A program made the position numbers and the translations under genes. The notes beneath the pieces were generated by a model. That model did not search any database. It was not told the DNA's origin and saw only the letters and a list, made by a program, of their open reading frames with translations. Source: Muricea muricata (taxonomy: Eukaryota; Cnidaria; Anthozoa; Malacalcyonacea; Plexauridae). Taken from it: a DNA stretch of 64,000 bases. Below are positions 32,601 through 45,178 of the stretch, in pieces; the stretch's first letter is position 1, and every line of letters begins with the position of its first letter. The DNA is taken from assembly GCA_963855995.1 (NCBI GenBank), contig OY979726.1:7416701-7480700 (forward strand). Direction: 5' to 3'.

Positions 32601-35600
32601 GCTAAGTTCTCCAATTTCGATTTAGAAGCTGTCTTTTAGGTCCGCGATTGCAATATATCATTGGGCTCAACTCGTTCATTTTAGCACTCAAAACATCATT
32701 TTAAGCTCTAAAACGTCGCCGTGATCGATTTGAGACGGATATTTTTAGTTGACAGTCCGAGCATGTTTTTACGCTCAAATCGCTTCCAGAACGCCTAAAA
32801 CGCGATTTTGATGATTGTAAGAGCGTTTCTTTTCAGTGTCAATGCATGTTGTAGGTTTCTCATTTCAACATGCTATTTTGCTGATGTCGATAGTTTGAGC
32901 GCCGAAAACGTGATTGCGGACTTGCTAAGTTCTCCAATTTCGATTTAGAAGCTGTCTTTTAGGTCCGCGCTTGCAATATATCATTGGGCTCAACTCGTTC
33001 ATTTTAGCACTCAAAACATCATTTTAAGCTCTAAAACGTCGCCGTGATCGATTTGAGACGGATATTTTTAGTTTGCAGTCCGAGCATTTTTTTACGCTCA
33101 AATCAATTCCAGAACGCCTAAAACGCGATTTGATGATTGTAAGAACGTTTCTTTTCAGTCTCAAAGCATGTTGTAGGTTTCTCATTTCAACATGCTATTT
33201 TGCTGATGTCGATAGTTTGAGCCCCGAAAACGTGATTGCGGACTTGCTAAGTTATCTAATTTCGATTTAGAAGCTGTCTTTTAGGTCCGCGATTGCAATA
33301 TATCATTGGGCTCAACTCGTTTATTTTAGCACTTAAAACATCATTTTAAGCTCTAAAACGTCGCCGTGATCGATTTGAGACGGATATTTTTAGTTGGAAG
33401 TCCGAGCATGTTTTTACGCTCAAATCGCTTCCAGAACGCCTAAAACGCGATTTTGATGATTGTAGGAGCGTTTCTTTTCAGTGTCAATGCATGTTGTAGG
33501 TTTCTCATTTCAACATGCTATTTTGCTGATGTCGATAGTTTGAGCGCCGAAAACGTGATTGCGGACTTGCTAAGTTCTCCAATTTCGATTTAGAAGCTGT
33601 CTTTTAGGTCCGCGCTTGCAATATATCATTGGGCTCAACTCGTTCATTTTAGCACTCAAAACATCATTTTAAGCTCTAAAACGTCGCCGTGATCGATTTA
33701 AGACGGATATTTTTAGTTTGCAGTCTGAGCATGTTTTTACGCTCAAATCGCTTCGAGAACGCCTAAAACGCGATTTTGATGATTGTAAGAGCGTTTCTTT
33801 TCGGTGTCAAAGCATGTTGTAGGTTTCTCATTTCAACATGCTATTTTGCTGATGTCGATAGTTTGAGCGCCGAAAACGTGATTGCGGACTTGCTAAGTTC
33901 TCCAATTTCGATTTAGAAGCTGTTTCCTAGGTCCACGATTGCAATATATCATTGGGCTCAACTCGTTCATTTTAGCACTCAAAACATCATTTTAAGCTCT
34001 AAAACGTCGCCGTGATCGATTTGAGACGGCAATTACTGTTGGAAGTCCGAGCATTTTTTTACGCTCAAATCGCTTCGAGAACGCCTAAAACGCGATTTTG
34101 ATTATTGTAAGAGCGTTTCTTTTCAGTCTCAATGCACGTTGTAGGTTTCTAATTTCAACATGCTATTTTGCTGATGTCGATAGTTTGAGCGCCGAAAACA
34201 TGATTTCGGACATGCTAAGTTCTCCAATTTCGATTTAGAAGCTGTCTTTTACATACGCGATTTCAATATATCATTGTGCTCAACTCGTTTTTTTTAGCAC
34301 TCAAAACATCATTTTAAGCTCTAAAACGTCGCCGTGATCGATTTGAGACGGATATTTTTAGTTTGCAGTCTGAGCATGTTTTTACGCTCAAATCGCTTCG
34401 AAAACGCCTAAAACGCGAATTTGATGATTGTAAGAACGTTTCTTTTCACTCTCAAAGCATGTTGTAGGTTTCTCATTTCAACATGCTATTTTGCTGATGT
34501 CGATAGTTTGAGCGCCGAAAACGTGATTGCGGACTTGCTAAGTTCTCCAATTTCGATTTAGAAGCTGTCTTTTAGATACGCAATTTCAATATATCATTGT
34601 GCTCAACTCGTTCTTTTTAGCACTCAAAACATCATTTTAAGCTCTAAAACGTCGCCGTGATCGATTTGAGACGGATATTTTTAGTTTGCAGTCTGAGCAT
34701 GTTTTTACGCTCAAATCGCTTCCAGAACGCCTAAAACGCGATTTTGATGATTGTAAGAACGTTTCTTTTCAGTCTGAAAGCATGTTGTAGGTTTCTCATT
34801 TCAACATGCTATTTTGCTGATGTCGATAGTTTGAGCGCCGAAAACGTGATTGCGGACTTGCTAAGTTCTCCAATTTCGATTTAGAAGCTGTCTTTTAGGT
34901 CCGCGCTTGCAATATATCATTGGGCTCAACTCGTTCATTTTAGCACTCAAAACATCATTTTAAGCTCTAAAACGTCGCCGTGATCGATTTAAGACGGATA
35001 TTTTTAGTTTGCAGTCTGAGCATGTTTTTACGCTCAAATCGCTTCGAGAACGCCTAAAACGCGATTTTGATGATTGTAAGAGCGTTTCTTTTCAGTGTCA
35101 AAGCATGTTGTAGGTTTCTCATTTCAACATGCTATTTTGCTGATATCGATAGTTTGAGCGCCGAAAACGTGATTGCGGACTTGCTAAGTTCTCCAATTTC
35201 GATTTAGAAGCTGTTTCCTAGGTCCACGATTGCAATATATCATTGGGCTCAACTCGTTCATTTTAGCACTCAAAACATCATTTTAAGCTCTAAAACGTCG
35301 CCGTGATCGATTTGAGACGGCAATTATTGTTGGAAGTCCGAGCATTTTTTTACGCTCAAATCGCTTCGAGAACGCCTAAAACGCGATTTTGATTATTGTA
35401 AGAGCGTTTCTTTTCAGTCTCAATGCACGTTGTAGGTTTCTAATTTCAACATGCTATTTTGCTGATGTCGATAGTTTGAGCGCCGAAAACATGATTTCGG
35501 ACATGCTAAGTTCTCCAATTTCGATTTAGAAGCTGTCTTTTACATACGCGATTTCAATATATCATTGTGCTCAACTCGTTCTTTTTAGCACTCAAAACAT

Positions 35601-38600
35601 CATTTTAAGCTCTAAAACGTCGCCGTGATCGATTTGAGACGGATATTTTTAGTTTGCAGTCTGAGCATGTTTTTACGCTCAAATCGCTTCGAAAACGCCT
35701 AAAACGCGAATTTGATGATTGTAAGAACGTTTCTTTTCAGTCTCAAAGCATGTTGTAGGTTTCTCATTTCAACATGCTATTTTGTTGATGTCGATAGTTT
35801 GAGCGCCGAAAACGTGATTGCGGACTTGCTAAGTTCTCCAATTTCGATTTAGAAGCTGTCTTTTAGGTCCGCGATTGCAATATATCATTGGGCTCAACTC
35901 GTTCTTTTTAGCACTCAAAACATCCTTTTAAGCTCTAAAACGTCGCCGTGATCGATTTAAAACGGCAATTTTTAGTTGGCAGTCCGAGCATGTTTTTACG
36001 CTCAAATCGCTTCCAGAACGCCTAAAACGCGATTTTGATGATTGTAAGAGCGTTTCTTTCCAGTGTCAATGCATGTTGTAGGTTTCTCATTTCAACGTGC
36101 TATTTTGCTGATGTCGATAGTTTGAGCGCCGAAAACGTGATTGCGGACATGCTAAGTTCTCCAATTTCGATTTAGAAGCTGTCTTTTAGATACGCAATTT
36201 CAATATATCATTGTGCTCAACTCGTTCTTTTTAGCACTCAAAACATCATTTTAAGCTCTAAAACGTCGCCGTGATCGATTTGAGACGGATATTTTTAGTT
36301 TGCAGTCTGAGCATGTTTTTACGCTCAAATCGCTTCCAGAACGCCTAAAACGCGATTTTGATGATTGTAAGAACGTTTCTTTTCAGTCTGAAAGCATGTT
36401 GTAGGTTTCTCATTTCAACATGCTATTTTGCTGATGTCGATAGTTTGAGCGCCGAAAACGTGATTGCGGACTTGCTAAGTTCTCCAATTTCGATTTAGAA
36501 GCTGTCTTTTAGGTCCGCGCTTGCAATATATCATTGGGCTCAACTCGTTCATTTTAGCACTCAAAACATCATTTTAAGCTCTAAAACGTCGCCGTGATCG
36601 ATTTAAGACGGATATTTTTAGTTTGCAGTCTGAGCATGTTTTTACGCTCAAATCGCTTCGAGAACGCCTAAAACGCGATTTTGATGATTGTAAGAGCGTT
36701 TCTTTTCAGTGTCAAAGCATGTTGTAGGTTTCTCATTTCAACATGCTATTTTGCTGATGTCGATAGTTTGAGCGCCGAAAACGTGATTGCGGACTTGCTA
36801 AGTTCTCCAATTTCGATTTAGAAGCTGTTTCCTAGGTCCACGATTGCAATATATCATTGGGCTCAACTCGTTCATTTTAGCACTCAAAACATCATTTTAA
36901 GCTCTAAAACGTCGCCGTGATCGATTTGAGACGGCAATTATTGTTGGAAGTCCGAGCATTTTTTTACGCTCAAATCGCTTCGAGAACGCCTAAAACGCGA
37001 TTTTGATTATTGTAAGAGCGTTTCTTTTCAGTCTCAATGCACGTTGTAGGTTTCTAATTTCAACATGCTATTTTGCTGATGTCGATAGTTTGAGCGCCGA
37101 AAACATGATTTCGGACATGCTAAGTTCTCCAATTTCGATTTAGAAGCTGTCTTTTACATACGCGATTTCAATATATCATTGTGCTCAACTCGTTCTTTTT
37201 AGCACTCAAAACATCATTTTAAGCTCTAAAACGTCGCCGTGATCGATTTGAGACGGATATTTTTAGTTTGCAGTCTGAGCATGTTTTTACGCTCAAATCG
37301 CTTCGAAAACGCCTAAAACGCGAATTTGATGATTGTAAGAACGTTTCTTTTCAGTCTCAAAGCATGTTGTAGGTTTCTCATTTCAACATGCTATTTTGTT
37401 GATGTCGATAGTTTGAGCGCCGAAAACGTGATTGCGGACTTGCTAAGTTCTCCAATTTCGATTTAGAAGCTGTCTTTTAGGTCCGCGATTGCAATATATC
37501 ATTGGGCTCAACTCGTTCTTTTTAGCACTCAAAACATCCTTTTAAGCTCTAAAACGTCGCCGTGATCGATTTAAAACGGCAATTTTTAGTTGGCAGTCCG
37601 AGCATGTTTTTACGCTCAAATCGCTTCCAGAACGCCTAAAACGCGATTTTGATGATTGTAAGAGCGTTTCTTTCCAGTGTCAATGCATGTTGTAGGTTTC
37701 TCATTTCAACGTGCTATTTTCCTGATGTCGATAGTTTGAGCGCCGAAAACGTGATTGCGGACATGCTAAGTTCTCCAATTTCGATTTAGAAGCTGTCTTT
37801 TAGATACGCAATTTCAATATATCATTGTGCTCAACTCGTTCTTTTTAGCACTCAAAACATCATTTTAAGCTCTAAAACGTCGCCGTGATCGATTTGAGAC
37901 GGATATTTTTAGTTTGCAGTCTGAGCATGTTTTTACGCTCAAATCGCTTCCAGAACGCCTAAAACGCGATTTTGATGATTGTAAGAACGTTTCTTTTCAG
38001 TCTCAAAGCATGTTGTAGGTTTCTCATTTCAACATGCTATTTTACTGATGTCGATAGTTTGAGCGCCGAAAACGTGATTGCGGACTTGCTAAGTTCTCCA
38101 ATTTCGATTTAGAAGCTGTCTTTTAGGTCCGCGCTTGCAATATATCATTGGGCTCAACTCGTCCATTTTAGCACTAAAAACATCATTTTAAGCTCTAAAA
38201 CGTCGCCGTGATCGATTTGAGACGGCAATTTTTAGTTGGCAGTCCGAGCATGTTTTTACGCTCAAATCGCTTCCAGAACGCCTAAAACGCGATTTTGATG
38301 ATTGTAAGAACGTTTCTTTTCAGTCTCAAAGCATGTTGTAGGTTTCTCATTTCAACATGCTATTTTACTGATGTCGATAGTTTGAGCGCCGAAAACGTGA
38401 TTGCGGACTTGCTAAGTTCTCCAATTTCGATTTAGAAGCTGTCTTTTAGGTCCGCGCTTGCAATATATCATTGGGCTCAACTCGTTCATTTTAGCACTCA
38501 AAACATCATTTTAAGCTCTAAAATGTCGCCGTGATCGATTTAAAACGGCAATTTTTAGTTGGCAGTCCGAGCATTTTTTACGCTCAAATCGCTTCCAGAA

Positions 38601-39046
38601 CGCCTAAAACGCGATTTTGATGATTGTAAGAGCGTTTCTTTCCAGTGTCAATGCATGTTGTAGGTTTCTCATTTCAACATGCTATTTTGCTGATGTCGAT
38701 AGTTTGAGCGCCGAAAACGTGATTGCGGACTTGCTAAGTTCTCCAATTTCGATTTAGAAGCTGTCTTTTAGGTCCACGATTGCAATATATCATTGGGCTC
38801 AACTCGTTCATTTTAGCACTCAAAACATCATTTTAAGCTCTAAAACGTCGCCGTGATCGATTTGAGAAGGCAATTATTGTTGGCAGTCCGAGCATTTTTT
38901 TACTATCAAATCCCTTCGAGAACGCCTAAAACGCGATTTTGATTATTGTAAGAGCGTTTCTTTTCAGTCTCAATGCACGTTGTAGGTTTCTAATTTCAAC
39001 ATGCTATTTTGCTGATGTCGATAGTTTGAGCGCCGAAAACATGATT
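29689..39046 (+). repeat. 29-monomer HOR, 9358 bp, copy 2
   Basis: Every mark of copy 1 recurs 9358 bp further on. I found no difference over the parts I compared, until about 38937, where copy 2 continues as a normal A monomer (GATTTTGATTATTG) while copy 1 switches to E-type sequence. Such identity over 9 kb means a very recent duplication or an assembly duplication; the different right-hand ends favour a real but recent event only weakly. Confidence 0.85.
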
Positions 39047-40983
39047 GCGGACATGCTAAGTTCTCCAATTTCGATTTAGAAGCTGTCTTTTAGATACGCA
39101 ATTTCAATATATCATTGTGCTCAACTCGTTCTTTTTAGCACTCAAAACATCATTTTAAGCTCTAAAACGTCGCCGTGATCGATTTGAGACGGATATTTTT
39201 AGTTTGCAGTCTGAGCATGTTTTTACGCTCAAATCGCTTCCAGAACGCCTAAAACGCGATTTTGATGATTGTAAGAACGTTTCTTTTCAGTCTCAAAGCA
39301 TGTTGTAGGTTTCTCATTTCAACATGCTATTTTACTGATGTCGATAGTTTGAGCGCCGAAAACGTGATTGCGGACTTGCTAAGTTCTCCAATTTCGATTT
39401 AGAAGCTGTCTTTTAGGTCCGCGCTTGCAATATATCATTGGGCTCAACTCGTCCATTTTAGCACTCAAAACATCATTTTAAGCTCTAAAACGTCGCCGTG
39501 ATCGATTTGAGACGGCAATTTTTAGTTGGCAGTCCGAGCATGTTTTTACGCTCAAATCGCTTCCAGAACGCCTAAAACGCGATTTTGATGATTGTAAGAA
39601 CGTTTCTTTTCAGTCTCAAAGCATGTTGTAGGTTTCTCATTTCAACATGCTATTTTACTGATGTCGATAGTTTGAGCGCCGAAAACGTGATTGCGGACTT
39701 GCTAAGTTCTCCAATTTCGATTTAGAAGCTGTCTTTTAGGTCCGCGCTTGCAATATATCATTGGGCTCAACTCGTTCATTTTAGCACTCAAAACATCATT
39801 TTAAGCTCTAAAACGTCGCCGTGATCGATTTGAGACGGATATTTTTAGTTTGCAGTCCGAGCATGTTTTTACGCTCAAATCGCTTCGAAAACGCCTAAAA
39901 CGCGATTTTGATGATTGTAAGAACGTTTCTTTTCAGTCTCAAAGCATGTTGTAGGTTTCTCATTTCAACATGCTATTTTGCTGATGTCGATAGTTTGAGC
40001 GCCGAAAACGTGATTGCGGACTTGCTAAGTTCTCCAATTTCGATTTAGAAGCTGTCTTTTAGGTCCGCGATTGCAATATATCATTGGGCTCAACTCGTTC
40101 TTTTTAGCACTCAAAACATCCTTTTAAGCTCTAAAACGTCGCCGTGATCGATTTAAAACGGCAATTTTTAGTTGGCAGTCCGAGCATGTTTTTACGCTCA
40201 AATCGCTTCCAGAACGCCTAAAACGCGATTTTGATGATTGTAAGAGCGTTTCTTTCCAGTGTCAATGCATGTTGTAGGTTTCTCATTTCAACATGCTATT
40301 TTGCTGATGTCGATAGTTTGAGCGCCGAAAACGTGATTGCGGACTTGCTAAGTTCTCCAATTTCGATTTAGAAGCTGTCTTTTAGGTCCACGATTGCAAT
40401 ATATCATTGGGCTCAACTCGTTCATTTTAGCACTCAAAACATGATTTTAAGCTCTAAAACGTCGCCGTGATCGATTTGAGAAGGCAATTATTGTTGGCAG
40501 TCCCAGCATTTTTTTACTATCAAATCCCTTCGAGAACGCCTAAAACGCGATTTTGATTATTGTAAGAGCGTTTCTTTTCAGTCTCAATGCACGTTGTAGG
40601 TTTCTAATTTCAACATGCTATTTTGCTGATGTCGATAGTTTGAGCGCCGAAAACATGATTGCGGACATGCTAAGTTCTCCAATTTCGATTTAGAAGCTGT
40701 CTTTTAGATACGCAATTTCAATATATCATTGTGCTCAACTCGTTCTTTTTAGCACTCAAAACATCATTTTAAGCTCTAAAACGTCGCCGTGATCGATTTG
40801 AGACGGATATTTTTAGTTTGCAGTCTGAGCATGTTTTTACGCTCAAATCGCTTCCAGAACGCCTAAAACGCGATTTTGATGATTGTAAGAACGTTTCTTT
40901 TCAGTCTCAAAGCATGTTGTAGGTTTCTAATTTCAACATGCTATTTTGCTGATGTCGATAGTTTGAGCGCCGAAAACATGATT
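39047..40983 (+). repeat. Segment B G H F A B resembling 15-17 kb
   Basis: The monomer order A B G H ... A B B I J seen from 15168 recurs from about 38725, about 23.56 kb away at first and 23.88 kb away after an extra F monomer at about 40016-40338. The A monomer near 40500 reads CAGTCCCAGC as in the earlier HOR, but with TTTTTTTACTATC and not TTTTTTGACTATC. This shows that the earlier copies share a later mutation. Confidence 0.75.
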
Positions 40984-43900
40984 GCGGACATGCTAAGTTC
41001 TCCAATTTCGATTTAGAAGCTGTCTTTTAGATACGCAATTTCAATATATCATTGTGCTCAACTCGTTCTTTTTAGCACTCAAAACATCATTTTAAGCTCT
41101 AAAACGTCGCCGTGATCGATTTGAGACGGATATTTTTAGTTTGCAGTCTGAGCATGTTTTTACGCTCAAATCGCTTCCAGAACGCCTAAAACGCGATTTT
41201 GATGATTGTAAGAACGTTTCTTTTCAGTCTCAAAGCATGTTGTAGGTTTCTCATTTCAACATGCTATTTTACTGATGTCGATAGTTTGAGCGCCGAAAAC
41301 GTGATTGCGGACTTGCTAAGTTCTCCAATTTCGATTTAGAAGCTGTCTTTTAGGTCCGCGCTTGCAATATATCATTGGGCTCAACTCGTTCATTTTAGCA
41401 CTCAAAACATCATTTTAAGCTCTAAAACGTCGCCGTGATCGATTTGTGACGGATATTTTTAGTTTGCAGTCCGAGCATGTTTTTACGCTCAAATCAATTC
41501 CAGAACGCCTAAAACGCGATTTTGATGATTATAAGAACGTTTCTTTTCAGTCTCAAAGCATGTTGTAGGTTTCTCATTTCAACATGCTATTTTACTGATG
41601 TCGATAGTTTGAGCGCCGAAAACGTGATTGCGGACTTGCTAAGTTTTCCATTTTCGATTTAGAAGCTGTCTTTTAGGTCCACGATTGCAATATATCATTG
41701 GGCTCAACTCGTCCATTTTAGCACTCAAAACATCATTTTAAGCTCTAAAACGTCGCCGTGATCGATTTGAGACGGCAATTTTTAGTTGGCAGTCCGAGCA
41801 TGTTTTTACGCTCAAATCGCTTCCAGAACGCCTAAAACGCGATTTTGATGATTGTAAGAACGTTTCTTTTCAGTCTCAAAGCATGTTGTAGGTTTCTCAT
41901 TTCAACATGCTATTTTACTGATGTCGATAGTTTGAGCGCCGAAAACGTGATTGCGGACTTGCTAAGTTCTCCAATTTCGATTTAGAAGCTGTCTTTTAGG
42001 TCCGCGCTTGCAATATATCATTGGGCTACACTCGTTCATTTTAGCACTCAAAACATCATTTTAAGCTCTAAAACGTCGCCGTGATCGATTTGTGACGGAT
42101 ATGTTTAGTTTGCAGTCCGAGCATGTTTTTACGCTCAAATCAATTCCAGAACGCCTAAAACGCGATTTTGACGATTGTAAGAACGTTTCTTTTCAGTCTC
42201 AAAGCATGTTGTAGGTTTCTCATTTCAACATGCTATTTTACTGATGTCGATAGTTTGAGCGCCGAAAACGTGATTGCGGACTTGCTAAGTTTTCCATTTT
42301 CGATTTAGAAGCTGTCTTTTAGGTCCACGATTGCAATATATCATTGGGCTCAACTCGTCCATTTTAGCACTCAAAACATCATTTTAAGCTCTAAAACGTC
42401 GCCGTGATCGATTTGAGAAGGCAATTATTGTTGGCAGTCCGAGCATTTTTTTACTATCAAATCCCTTCGAGAACGCCTAAAACGCGATTTTGATTATTGT
42501 AAGAGCGTTTCTTTTCAGTCTCAATGCACGTTGTAGGTTTCTAATTTCAACATGCTATTTTGCTGATGTCGATAGTTTGAGCGCCGAAAACATGATTGCG
42601 GACATGCTAAGTTCTACAATTTCGATTTAGAAGCTGTCTTTTAGATACGCGATTGCTATATATCATTGTGCTCAACTCGTTCTTTTTAGCACTCAAAACA
42701 TCATTTTAAGCTCTAAAACGTCGCCGTGATCGATTTGAGACGGATATTTTTAGTTTGGAGTCTGAGCATGTTTTTACGCTCAAATCGCTTCGAGAACGCC
42801 TAAAACGCGACTTTGATGATTGTAAGAGCGTTTCTTTTCAGTGTCAAAGCATGTTGTAGGTTTCTCATTTCAACATGCTATTTTGCTGATGTCGATAGTT
42901 TGAGCACCGAAAACGTGATTGCGGACTTGCTAAGTTCTCCAATTTCGATTTAGAAGCTGTCTTTTAGGTCCGCGATTGCAATATATCATTGGGCTCAACT
43001 CGTTCATTTTAGCACTCAAAACATCATTTTAAGCTCTAAAACGTCGCTGTGATTTATTTGAGACGGCAATTTTTAGTTGGCAGTCCGAGCATGTTTTTAC
43101 GCTCAAATCGCTTAGAGAACGCCTAAAACGCGATTTTGATGATTGTAAGAGCGTTTTTTTTCAGTGTCAATGCATGTTGTAGGTTTCTCATTTCAACATG
43201 CTATTTTGCTGATGTCGATAGTTTGAGCGCCTTAAACGTGATTACGGACTTGCTAAGTTCTCCAATTTCGATTTAGAAGCTGTCTTTTAGGTCCACGATT
43301 GCAATATATCATTGGGCTTAACTCGTTCATTTTAGCACCCAAAACATCATTTTAAGCTCTAAAACGTCGCCGTGATCGATTTGAGACGGCAATTATTGTT
43401 GGAAGTCCGAGCATTTTTTTACGCTCAAATCGCTTCGAGAACGCCTAAAACGCGATTTTGATTATTGTAAGAGCGTTTCTTTTCAGTCTCAATGCACGTT
43501 GTAGGTTTCTAATTTCAACATGTTATTTTGCTGATGTCGATAGTTTGAGCGCCGAAAACATCATTGCGGACATGCTAAGTTCTCCAATTTCGATTTAGAA
43601 GCTGTCTTTTAGATACGCGATTTCAATATATCATTGTGCTCAACTCGTTCTTATTAGCACTCAAAACATCATTTTAAGATCTAAAACGTCGCCGTGATCG
43701 ATTTGAGACGGAGATTTTTAGTTTGGAGTCTGAGCATGTCTTTACGCTCAAATCGCTTCGAGAACGCCTAAAACGCGACTTTGATGATTGTAAGAGCGTT
43801 TCTTTTCAGTGTCAAAGCATGTTGTAGGTTTCTCATTTCAACATGCTATTTTCCTGATGTCGATAGTTTGAGCACCGAAAACGTGATTGAAGACTTGCTA

Positions 43901-45178
43901 AGTTCTCCAATTTCGATTTAGAAGCTGTCTTTTAGGTCCGCGATTGCAATATATCATTGGGCTCAACTCGTTCATTTTAGCACTCAAAACATCATTTTAA
44001 GCTCTAAAACGTCGCCGTGATCGATTTGAGACGGATATTTTTAGTTGGCAGTCCGAGCATGTTTTTACGCTCAAATCGCTTCCAGAACGCCTAAAACGCG
44101 ATTTTGATGATTGTAAGAGCGTTTCTTTTCAGTGTCAATGCATGTTGTAGGTTTCTCATTTCAACATGCTATTTTGCTGATGTCGATAGTTTGAGCGCCG
44201 AAAACGTGATTGCGGACTTGCTAAGTTCTCCAATTTCGATTTAGAAGCTGTCTTTTAGGTCCGCGCTTGCAATATATCATTGGGCTCAACTCGTTCATTT
44301 TAGCACTCAAAACATCATTTTAAGCTCTAAAACGTCGCCGTGATCGATTTGAGACGGATATTTTTAGTTTGCAGTCCGAGCATTTTTTTACGCTCAAATC
44401 AATTCCAGAACGCCTAAAACGCGATTTGATGATTGTAAGAACGTTTCTTTTCAGTCTCAAAGCATGTTGTAGGTTTCTCATTTCAACATGCTATTTTGCT
44501 GATGTCGATAGTTTGAGCCCCGAAAACGTGATTGCGGACTTGCTAAGTTATCTAATTTCGATTTAGAAGCTGTCTTTTAGGTCCGCGATTGCAATATATC
44601 ATTGGGCTCAACTCGTTTATTTTAGCACTTAAAACATCATTTTAAGCTCTAAAACGTCGCCGTGATCGATTTGAGACGGATATTTTTAGTTGGAAGTCCG
44701 AGCATGTTTTTACGCTCAAATCGCTTCCAGAACGCCTAAAACGCGATTTTGATGATTGTAAGAGCGTTTCTTTTCAGTGTCAATGCATGTTGTAGGTTTC
44801 TCATTTCAACATGCTATTTTGCTGATGTCGATAGTTTGAGCGCCGAAAACGTGATTGCGGACTTGCTAAGTTCTCCAATTTCGATTTAGAAGCTGTCTCT
44901 TAGGTCCACGATTGCAATATATCATTGGGCTCAACTCGTTCATTTTAGCACTCAAAACATCATTTTAAGCTCTAAAACGTCGCCGTGATCGATTTGAGAA
45001 GGCAATTATTGTTGGCAGTCCGAGCATTTTTTTACTATCAAATCCCTTCGAGAACGCCTAAAACGCGATTTTGATTATTGTAAGAGCGTTTCTTTTCAGT
45101 CTCAATGCACGTTGTAGGTTTCTAATTTCAACATGCTATTTTGCTGATGTCGATAGTTTGAGCGCCGAAAACATGATT
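40984..45178 (+). repeat. 13-monomer HOR, 4195 bp, copy 1 (contains block X')
   Basis: It begins with a B, then I, J, the seven-monomer block (41953-44211), K (44212), L (44534) and an A carrying TGTCTCTTAGGTCC. The offset to the next copy is 4195 bp throughout. Private changes in this copy include GGGCTACACTCG near 42026, GATATGTTTAG near 42101, GACGGAGATTTT near 43710 and CATGTCTTTACG near 43736. Confidence 0.87.
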
